DNA of 64,000 nt, taken from NCBI GenBank assembly GCA_964291335.2, contig OZ219748.1, forward strand, positions 682,001 through 746,000. Reading direction: 5' to 3'. Each line of letters begins with the position of its first letter. Position 1 is the stretch's first letter. The notes beneath the pieces are model-generated. The model was not told the origin of the DNA and searched no databases. It saw nothing but the letters and a program-made list of their open reading frames with translations. Made by a program: the position numbers and the translations under genes. This stretch comes from G964291335 sp964291335 (GTDB lineage Bacteria > Chloroflexota > Dehalococcoidia > Lucifugimonadales > UBA3495). Of the stretch, positions 20,401 through 28,556 are shown piece after piece.

Positions 20401-23400
20401 TCACCCACCCTTTCGGGTGGGTGCTACACATAGTCAGGTATTTTATATCCTAGTTGTTTAGTAGTTTCAATCCTCACCCACCCTTTCGGGTGGGTGCTAC
20501 TGACGCCGCCCCCGGCATGTTCCGTGACCTGCTAGTTTCAATCCTCACCCACCCTTTCGGGTGGGTGCTACCGGGCAGCCAGGGCAACCCCTGGAGTGGC
20601 TGCTGTCGTTTCAATCCTCACCCACCCTTTCGGGTGGGTGCTACGGCCGCCGTTTCCCCGTCGTAGCAATTAAAGCTGCAGTTTCAATCCTCACCCACCC
20701 TTTCGGGTGGGTGCTACGCTTTGCCATTGCTCCAGCCTACCCCACCGCTGGCGGTTTCAATCCTCACCCACCCTTTCGGGTGGGTGCTACCCTCGGCCGG
20801 CATCCGGATGCCGGCCCAGCCCCCGAGTTTCAATCCTCACCCACCCTTTCGGGTGGGTGCTACCGGCTGACGCCCACCGGTTCCGCTTGCGCAAAATATG
20901 GTTTCAATCCTCACCCACCCTTTCGGGTGGGTGCTACCCGGGTAGTGCGCCGGGTTGCCGCTCTGGGGCCGGATGTTTCAATCCTCACCCACCCTTTCGG
21001 GTGGGTGCTACGAGCCGCTGCCGGGGCAGCCGCCCCGCGCCGACAGGTTTCAATCCTCACCCACCCTTTCGGGTGGGTGCTACTGTAGGCAATATACAGA
21101 TTTTGTCAACAGGTAAAAGTTTCAATCCTCACCCACCCTTTCGGGTGGGTGCTACCCCAGCCCGACCAGATACACCCCCAGCATTTTCAGGTTTCAATCC
21201 TCACCCACCCTTTCGGGTGGGTGCTACTGGCAATCCGAAGGAAATATACGCAAAACCCAGCAGGTTTCAATCCTCACCCACCCTTTCGGGTGGGTGCTAC
21301 GGGGCCGTTCCGGTCGGGAAACCGGGTTTCCGGGCGTTTCAATCCTCACCCACCCTTTCGGGTGGGTGCTACCCCCCAGGACGGCCAAACGGCTTACGGA
21401 GAGGCAAGTTTCAATCCTCACCCACCCTTTCGGGTGGGTGCTACAATCACTCCGCCGGCAATGTTGCCCAAGCTCAAACTGTTTCAATCCTCACCCACCC
21501 TTTCGGGTGGGTGCTACCCGGGTGTCCGGCGGCAAGGGTTCCTGGCAATTCCGGTTTCAATCCTCACCCACCCTTTCGGGTGGGTGCTACGTCAGGCTCT
21601 ATGGTCTCCTCGGTCACGTACGGGCTGTTTCAATCCTCACCCACCCTTTCGGGTGGGTGCTACCTCTGCCCGCAGGATGCGATCCAGCCATTCCAGCGGG
21701 GTTTCAATCCTCACCCACCCTTTCGGGTGGGTGCTACGGCCGGCGCCGGCGTCCAGGTCAGCCGATTACGCTGTTTCAATCCTCACCCACCCTTTCGGGT
21801 GGGTGCTACATTTTTATCCGCAGCGGCCCGTCCTGGTATTCACTAGTTTCAATCCTCACCCACCCTTTCGGGTGGGTGCTACACCGGGGCTTGCGCTGGA
21901 GGTGCACGGGCCAGCACACGTTTCAATCCTCACCCACCCTTTCGGGTGGGTGCTACCGCCGGACGCCTAACCGTAGGAGGATGAGGATTATGGTTTCAAT
22001 CCTCACCCACCCTTTCGGGTGGGTGCTACCTGGGCGCCGCATAGCCATTGTACCACTGCTACCACATGTTTCAATCCTCACCCACCCTTTCGGGTGGGTG
22101 CTACCGGCGGCGGAGTATCGGCGGGCGGCCACCCAAACGAGGGTTTCAATCCTCACCCACCCTTTCGGGTGGGTGCTACCGGCGTGGCGGTAGGTATAAC
22201 CGGCAGGAGAACGTGGTTTCAATCCTCACCCACCCTTTCGGGTGGGTGCTACCATTGCCCCACTAGGCGGCAGCACCCCGGCCCCCGGTTTCAATCCTCA
22301 CCCACCCTTTCGGGTGGGTGCTACCGGTTTCGCCCGCGGTTATAATGGCGCAGTAGAAAGGTTTCAATCCTCACCCACCCTTTCGGGTGGGTGCTACCCT
22401 TTGACCTTACAGCCCATTTTGAGGCTATGCAGGTTTCAATCCTCACCCACCCTTTCGGGTGGGTGCTACGTCCCGTCTGCCCACCCTGACTTTTCAGCAT
22501 AAGGTTTCAATCCTCACCCACCCTTTCGGGTGGGTGCTACCATTTGCGGGGTTAGCCTTGGGTGCAGCGGCAGCAGTTTCAATCCTCACCCACCCTTTCG
22601 GGTGGGTGCTACGCCCTGTTCTCTGGATTGCGCTGACGGGCTGCCGGTTTCAATCCTCACCCACCCTTTCGGGTGGGTGCTACCTGCCAGTAGCCGGGTT
22701 CGCCGGCGCCGGCGCAGCGGTTTCAATCCTCACCCACCCTTTCGGGTGGGTGCTACGGCAAGGGCGCCGACAGAAAAACGCTCGACGCCCTGTTTCAATC
22801 CTCACCCACCCTTTCGGGTGGGTGCTACACTACTACGACCCCCTGACGCCGGCCCAGATTGGGGTTTCAATCCTCACCCACCCTTTCGGGTGGGTGCTAC
22901 CGCCGCTGCCTCGGTCGGTATATCCCCGGCCAGCCGTTTCAATCCTCACCCACCCTTTCGGGTGGGTGCTACAAGCGCCCTGCGTCAACCGCTGCGGCGC
23001 GTGGGTGGGTTTCAATCCTCACCCACCCTTTCGGGTGGGTGCTACGGCTCTGGCTGGGAGCCAACCACACCCCTAGCCCGGTTTCAATCCTCACCCACCC
23101 TTTCGGGTGGGTGCTACCGGCTACCAGTTCCTGGACGGTCGCCAGTTCTTTGAGGTTTCAATCCTCACCCACCCTTTCGGGTGGGTGCTACCCCACGCCC
23201 CGGTGCAGTATTTCGCCCTGGACGATGTTTCAATCCTCACCCACCCTTTCGGGTGGGTGCTACCCGTCAGCTGCCGAACCCGGCCAAAGGAACCGGGGGT
23301 TTCAATCCTCACCCACCCTTTCGGGTGGGTGCTACGTCCATCCCCTCGCCGGCTATCTCACCCACCCAGCTGTTTCAATCCTCACCCACCCTTTCGGGTG

Positions 23401-25290
23401 GGTGCTACAGCTACGCTTCCTAGGGTGCGAAGGTACGCAACGCTGTTTCAATCCTCACCCACCCTTTCGGGTGGGTGCTACGGCTGACTATCTAACCGAC
23501 CTGACGCAAGTCAGTCTGTTTCAATCCTCACCCACCCTTTCGGGTGGGTGCTACAGCCGGAAGCCGGGAAGGTACGGAAGCGAAGCCGGGTTTCAATCCT
23601 CACCCACCCTTTCGGGTGGGTGCTACCGGCTTCCGGCCTTGCGTACCTTCGCACGCGCAAAGTTTCAATCCTCACCCACCCTTTCGGGTGGGTGCTACCC
23701 GTTCCTGGTCCGTTACGGTTACCGAGTAGTCCCCGTTTCAATCCTCACCCACCCTTTCGGGTGGGTGCTACCTTGGTTGCTGTCGGCATGGCCGTTTACA
23801 GCGGAGGGTTTCAATCCTCACCCACCCTTTCGGGTGGGTGCTACCCAGGATACCCCACTACTCGTTTGTCTTTATTGATGTTTCAATCCTCACCCACCCT
23901 TTCGGGTGGGTGCTACTAGTATCCGGGCCGTAGCCAACCAATACCGGGGGCTGTTTCAATCCTCACCCACCCTTTCGGGTGGGTGCTACTACCGGCATTG
24001 TTTCCCCGCGCTGCCGATGAGGTTGTTTCAATCCTCACCCACCCTTTCGGGTGGGTGCTACGTGGACGCCGAAGACCTGACGGCGCCGGAGATACTGTTT
24101 CAATCCTCACCCACCCTTTCGGGTGGGTGCTACTTGCTAGGGTTTGATACATTCCTGCGGTGCGTCAGGGTTTCAATCCTCACCCACCCTTTCGGGTGGG
24201 TGCTACCAGGTCATACCAATGCTGCGTTTCAGACTGCCAGGGTTTCAATCCTCACCCACCCTTTCGGGTGGGTGCTACCGCAGGGACCTTTGCCATAGGT
24301 GCCGGTCTCAGCTGTTTCAATCCTCACCCACCCTTTCGGGTGGGTGCTACGCGATATAATCATCCCACCCCTTTTGCTCCCCGCCGGTTTCAATCCTCAC
24401 CCACCCTTTCGGGTGGGTGCTACAGGGGAAAATTGCGCCATTCGTTCCAGGCCAGAACGTTTCAATCCTCACCCACCCTTTCGGGTGGGTGCTACTATGC
24501 CTTTCAGGATACGGGCGGCGTCCCGGTAGGGGTTTCAATCCTCACCCACCCTTTCGGGTGGGTGCTACCCTCCTTACCTGCGGAATCTGTTCCGGTCATT
24601 GGAAGTTTCAATCCTCACCCACCCTTTCGGGTGGGTGCTACGGTTGTTTTGACTGCCCAAAATGCGCAAATTTGAGTTTCAATCCTCACCCACCCTTTCG
24701 GGTGGGTGCTACTCCGGCTTCCGGCCTTGCGTACCTTCGCACGCGCAAAGTTTCAATCCTCACCCACCCTTTCGGGTGGGTGCTACTCGATAATCCCGTC
24801 CAATATAATGCCGACGGCTTCGTTTCAATCCTCACCCACCCTTTCGGGTGGGTGCTACGTGTCCTCAAACTGCAAGGTAGCTCGGTGTCTCCCGTTTCAA
24901 TCCTCACCCACCCTTTCGGGTGGGTGCTACCAGCCCGCTATGGAGATACTGGAGCGGGCCAGAGGTTTCAATCCTCACCCACCCTTTCGGGTGGGTGCTA
25001 CGGGTGTGGGGAGCCTGCTTGCGGCAGTTGCGCGTGTTTCAATCCTCACCCACCCTTTCGGGTGGGTGCTACCCCAGGTCCCCCAGCGCAACATCTTCAC
25101 CCAGCAGGTTTCAATCCTCACCCACCCTTTCGGGTGGGTGCTACCAAGGTGCAGCAGTATCTGCTGTCGGTGGACGCCGGGTTTCAATCCTCACCCACCC
25201 TTTCGGGTGGGTGCTACCCGCAAAAGTGCGCCAGGCCTTCCGGGGGCTGAAGAGTTTCAATCCTCACCCACCCTTTCGGGTGGGTGCTAC
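11467..25290 (-). CRISPR. Type I-C CRISPR array, 191 full repeats
   Basis: I counted 191 full 37-nt repeats with spacers of about 34-39 nt; the first starts at 11467 and the last at 25254. On the transcribed minus strand each repeat begins GTAG, forms a stem CACCCACCC / GGGTGGGTG, and ends AGGATTGAAAC, the usual type I-C 3' end. Two forms exist. Loop GAAA (plus-strand TTTC) occurs in 87 repeats: those starting at 11467, 11540, 11972, 12046, 12622, 12835, 13988, 17765 and 18710, and all 78 from 19662 to the leader. Loop UUUC occurs in the other 104. The repeat at 11684 has a stem mutation and that at 12694 lacks 2 nt. The many short open frames across the array are repeat artefacts, not genes. 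Confidence 0.99.
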
Positions 25291-25442
25291 TGTCATTCGG
25301 AGATTTTCTATTTGAACATCGCGAACCTCCTCTTTTCCCTCTCTGTGAATGATGAAAATCACGCTTTCGTCGCGTCCACTGAGTACGCTGCAAGTATAAA
25401 CGCGAACCTCCTGTTTGCAGCGTCAATCGCAACCGGTTCGCG
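25291..25442 (-). promoter_or_regulatory. CRISPR leader
   Basis: The 152 bp between the cas2 stop and the first repeat is the leader, as expected for type I-C order. It is more AT-rich than its surroundings. It carries a 16-bp direct repeat, CGCGAACCTCCTCTTT at 25320-25335 and CGCGAACCTCCTGTTT at 25401-25416, 81 bp apart. This could be an integration-host or Cas1-Cas2 recognition element. The array promoter is not clearly defined. Confidence 0.8.
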
Positions 25443-25733
25443 TCACGCGAGCAGCGGACCGCTGAAGTCAATCACGTTGCTTATTCCATATTCCTCGACT
25501 CGGTGTTCACGTCCGCCGGGAATCTTGTAAAACCGGATGCTGTCTTCATTCTCGTCTATGATGCCAAGTAGCCTGGCCTTCATTTCAAGGAAATTTGTGT
25601 CGCTGACCGTGCATTCAAAAACCGACTTTTGGACCCGCTGACCGTAGTCTTCACAGGTCTTTGCCACCCGCCGCAGACGTGAACGCCCGGCCGCGGTTTC
25701 AGTGCTGACATCATAAGTAACCAGAATCCACAC
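25443..25733 (-). CDS. cas2: CRISPR-associated endonuclease Cas2 (type I-C)
   Basis: Cas2 is the core of the Cas1-Cas2 spacer integrase. Started at the GTG at 25733 the product is 96 residues, the normal type I-C length, and opens WILVTYDVST with the conserved early Asp, then RLRRVAKTCEDYGQRVQKSVFEC. The frame is open up to a GTG at 25799 that overlaps the cas1 stop (GTGA), which would add 22 residues. That region contains a near-exact duplicate of the cas2 start (25721-25744 and 25778-25801, 57 bp apart, in frame). So translation may start at the coupled upstream GTG or at the internal one. It is the last gene of the cas operon, followed by the leader. Confidence 0.93.
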   Translation of the reverse strand: MWILVTYDVSTETAAGRSRLRRVAKTCEDYGQRVQKSVFECTVSDTNFLEMKARLLGIIDENEDSIRFYKIPGGREHRVEEYGISNVIDFSGPLLA

Positions 25734-25795
25734 TATGTTCACCGCTATATATAATATCGAGGTGTGCGTGTGTGAGACCAGAATCCACCCTATGT

Positions 25796-26830
25796 TCACC
25801 GGGCCACAAAGGCAGGATAGTGCTCCAGGTCTCCTCGCAAATGGCGTGCCAGTAATCGGGCCTGAAGGTGGGGCAAGAGCCCCACCGGTGTCTTCTGCTG
25901 CGCCAACGGATGCGTTATCTCCTCTGCCTTTCGCTTCTGATAGGTTACCAGCAGCGTTTTCCTGCCTTCCTCAGTTAGAGAAACTCCACCGCCCAGGCTG
26001 CTTGCGAAGTGCGCTGCGGTCAGCTGTCGCCGGTTAATCAGCGTCAACGCCAGACGGTCAGCCAGGAACGAGCGAAACTCTTCCATCAGATCAAGGGCCA
26101 ATGATGGACGACCAGGTCGGACCGCGTGAAGAAAACCAATTTGAGGGTCCAAACCGACGCCCTCACAGGCGGCCTGGCATTCTGCCCGGACCAGCGCGTA
26201 GAGGAAAGATAACATGGCGTTAATCGGGTCCCGCGGCGGTCGCCGATTTCTGCCGTCGAAGCTGAAGGCCGAGTCCGGTGAACGTATCAAATGGTTGAAA
26301 ACTGAGAAGTAAACCGCGCCGGCACGTCCCTCGTTGCCACGAATTTCGTTCAGGTCACCGGTTTTTTTAAGATCCATAATGGTATCTGCCATGGACTTTG
26401 CGGCAAGCCGTAAATCAGCTTCCGCTTCGGGTTCCCGCGTCTGACGCGCTTCTCGCATCAGGAGTAAGCGCCCGTTCTGCACCTTGGCAGCTACGATGTT
26501 TCGGGCAATGGCGGCAGAGCGCTCGTGGTCCCGATAGGCCTCGTGCTGCGCCAGCCGCAACAGCACATTCCCCGAGGTCGGGCCTACCACTTTTGCTCGA
26601 AATCTACCGCTGCGGCTGAGAAAGACCAGGTCACGCTGGTCTTCAGCGCATTGCGCCATGGCGGCCGGAGATACGCTTACCCTGCCGAAGCAGACCACTG
26701 CCCCCAAATGGTGCACCGGGACCTGCAGGATTGTCCCTCCGTCCGCTTCAACTTTGAGGGTGCGGTGATCAACATGTACGTAGGCCCCTTGCGTGGTAAC
26801 GTACAGGGTGTTGAGTAATTCGCGGGCCAC
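25796..26830 (-). CDS. cas1: CRISPR-associated integrase Cas1 (type I-C)
   Basis: Cas1 catalyses insertion of new spacers at the leader end of the array. The 344-residue product begins at a GTG at 26830 after GAGGAAAACG. It has the N-terminal NTLYVTTQGAYVHVD strand typical of subtype I-C. Catalytic metal ligands are visible as Glu167 (RGNEGRAG), His235 (GFLHAVRPG) and Asp247 (SLALDLMEEFR). Its TGA stop overlaps a possible cas2 GTG start. It lies 31 bp downstream of cas4. All catalytic residues are present, consistent with an actively growing array. Confidence 0.97.
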   Translation of the reverse strand: MARELLNTLYVTTQGAYVHVDHRTLKVEADGGTILQVPVHHLGAVVCFGRVSVSPAAMAQCAEDQRDLVFLSRSGRFRAKVVGPTSGNVLLRLAQHEAYRDHERSAAIARNIVAAKVQNGRLLLMREARQTREPEAEADLRLAAKSMADTIMDLKKTGDLNEIRGNEGRAGAVYFSVFNHLIRSPDSAFSFDGRNRRPPRDPINAMLSFLYALVRAECQAACEGVGLDPQIGFLHAVRPGRPSLALDLMEEFRSFLADRLALTLINRRQLTAAHFASSLGGGVSLTEEGRKTLLVTYQKRKAEEITHPLAQQKTPVGLLPHLQARLLARHLRGDLEHYPAFVAR

Positions 26831-26861
26831 AACGTTTTCCTCAATCGGTTGCGGACGTCAT

Positions 26862-27533
26862 TCAATCCGACTTCGACATGGACTGCCGGACGGGTTTGTT
26901 TGTCCCGACGACAAACAACTGAGTCTGGTACTGCCGGTTCCTGTCCTGTTTTGACACCACGAACGGCAGGCAGGATTCTACCAGCGAACAGTTGCGGCAT
27001 CGGGCGTCGGCCACCGCCGGCGGCAGTACGGGTTCGCTCATCAGCTGCCGGATTGCCGATACTGCCTTTTTCATTTGCTCACGCAATGCGGTTGTGAATT
27101 CTACCTCCCGTCGTTGACGGGAGGAAAAGTGATAGACGGCGCCCACCGGGACTTCCGTGGCGAGCATTTCTTCAAGGCAAACCGCCTGGCCGCAAAGCTG
27201 AAGATCGGCGTGGCGGCCCTGGCGTGCTGGACCATGCTTGTATTCGACGGGGTATGGCGTAACGCCGTGGAATTCTACCAGGTCGGCTTTGCCCAGCAGC
27301 CCCAGCGATTCGGACCACAGCGGCACAGCGTATTCGGTGCGCACGCCGTCGACGGTAGCAACGCCGGATTGATCCACCCGCTCGTGCACTGCGTTGCCGC
27401 GGAGGGTGTACACGTTCTCATCATAGGTCTGCTCCCGGTGAATCAGGGCGCATTGCCGCGGGCAGTAGCTGTAGTGTTCCAGCATGGACAGCAGCACATA
27501 GTCTTCAAATTCTGAAATCAGCGGTTCCATCAT
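26862..27533 (-). CDS. cas4: CRISPR-associated exonuclease Cas4 (type I-C)
   Basis: Cas4 is a RecB-like nuclease with a 4Fe-4S cluster that selects and trims PAM-bearing prespacers together with Cas1-Cas2. The 223-residue product has cysteines in YCPRQCAL near residues 24-28 and in CRNCSLVESC near the C-terminus, and the nuclease residues in PVEYKHG. The start has two ATGs in a row at 27533 behind GGAGG. The same ribosome site and double ATG are repeated 73 bp upstream, where they lead only to a 4-codon frame. The gene is followed closely by cas1. Confidence 0.95.
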   Translation of the reverse strand: MMEPLISEFEDYVLLSMLEHYSYCPRQCALIHREQTYDENVYTLRGNAVHERVDQSGVATVDGVRTEYAVPLWSESLGLLGKADLVEFHGVTPYPVEYKHGPARQGRHADLQLCGQAVCLEEMLATEVPVGAVYHFSSRQRREVEFTTALREQMKKAVSAIRQLMSEPVLPPAVADARCRNCSLVESCLPFVVSKQDRNRQYQTQLFVVGTNKPVRQSMSKSD

Positions 27534-27633
27534 TGCCTCCAGCCTGACCCTGTGCTAACCCTCTCCTACATTATAGGTATCTGTTCCCTCATCATGGTTC
27601 CATCATTGCCTCCAGCCTGACCCTATGCTAACC
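27523..27633. repeat. 38-bp direct repeat spanning the cas4 start
   Basis: Copies at 27523-27560 and 27596-27633 differ at one base (G/A) and are 73 bp apart. On the minus strand each carries GGAGG and ATGATGGAACC, that is, the cas4 ribosome site and start. The upstream copy continues to TGA after MMEP. Next to it, 8-bp arms GCCTGACC (27615-27622) and GGTCAGGC (27634-27641) form a hairpin at the cas7 stop. Confidence 0.9.
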
Positions 27634-27635
27634 GG

Positions 27636-28532
27636 TCAGGCGTCGAGCCTGGCAATGCTGACGCCCGTGGGCAAATCGGTTTCGTCCAGCGTCACCGAAT
27701 AATCCGCGAAACGGCGTGGCACGGTCGCATTACCTTTCTGCTTTACTTCCAGCCTTTCGAATAACCGGTGGGCCGGGGCGTTGCCCAACCGGCTTTCGTG
27801 GGAGAACACGTACAAACCCCGGCAGGCCATCATGCCCCTGGCTGATGAGCGGTCTAGGTCCCACATGTTGACCAGAGCTTCCCAGAACAGTTCCAAATCT
27901 GCTGCGTTGGCGCCGGTGTGCCGGGCAAAGTGGGGGTTGAAAAACCCGTAACCCCGGTAAAGGCCGTAGGGCACAGTGGACTTGCGCCCCAGCGTGCCGT
28001 GGGTGGGAGCCTCGTTTTCGTCTTCCTCGTTTTCGGCCCTGCGTTCACCGCGGTTTTCCAACGCAACCCTGGCTATGGTCGAATCCATCGCCAGAATTGG
28101 ATCGACCGAACGGGAGAAGGTCAGTTGCACTGGGCCGCGTACTTGCCCGGCGTTACGCTCCCGCATACTCATCACGGCGCCGAACATTCGAATATCGTAA
28201 AACTGCTCGCACAACCATGGTTGCGCCTGCCGCGGCGTGGGGTCGTCGTTCTCGTCGCGTCTTTCCGCAAAGACACGGCCCCGGGTTTCGGTGAGGTAGG
28301 TGTCGCGCTGGACGTAAATCTTGTACCGGGATTCATCCCCTCGGGCAGCATCTACATAGTCCCTGACCTTGCGTTTGAGGGACACATCGGTGACAATGCC
28401 CTGCATGGTTTCGGGGTCCATCCGTGGCTGATTGCCGGCGTCCGGGTCTCCGTTGGGGTTGCCATCCTGCACATCAAACAGGATGATGAAATCCTGCCGT
28501 CGGTCAACGTCGTTGTAGGGTTGGGTGGTCAT
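27636..28532 (-). CDS. cas7: Cascade backbone protein Cas7 (Csd2, type I-C)
   Basis: Cas7 coats the spacer part of the crRNA as the backbone of the type I-C Cascade complex. The 298-residue product begins at ATG 28532 after AAAGGAGCG. It shows the Csd2 opening RRQDFIILFDVQDGNPNGDP, then LKRKVRDYVD and a glycine-rich YGFFNPHFARHTGA segment. The length is normal for the family. It lies 24 bp after cas8c and ends 102 bp before cas4, the largest gap within the effector-adaptation part of the operon; this gap holds the duplicated cas4 start and a hairpin that could change the ratio of effector to adaptation proteins. Confidence 0.96.
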   Translation of the reverse strand: MTTQPYNDVDRRQDFIILFDVQDGNPNGDPDAGNQPRMDPETMQGIVTDVSLKRKVRDYVDAARGDESRYKIYVQRDTYLTETRGRVFAERRDENDDPTPRQAQPWLCEQFYDIRMFGAVMSMRERNAGQVRGPVQLTFSRSVDPILAMDSTIARVALENRGERRAENEEDENEAPTHGTLGRKSTVPYGLYRGYGFFNPHFARHTGANAADLELFWEALVNMWDLDRSSARGMMACRGLYVFSHESRLGNAPAHRLFERLEVKQKGNATVPRRFADYSVTLDETDLPTGVSIARLDA

Positions 28533-28556
28533 TCAGTTACGCTCCTTTGACGCCGG

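Noticed and set aside
11858..25250. Dozens of overlapping open frames across the CRISPR array encoding repeats such as SILTHPKGWVL or FNPHPPERVGA
   Set aside because: They are translations of the 37-nt repeat in each frame; spacing and lack of ribosome sites show they are not genes.
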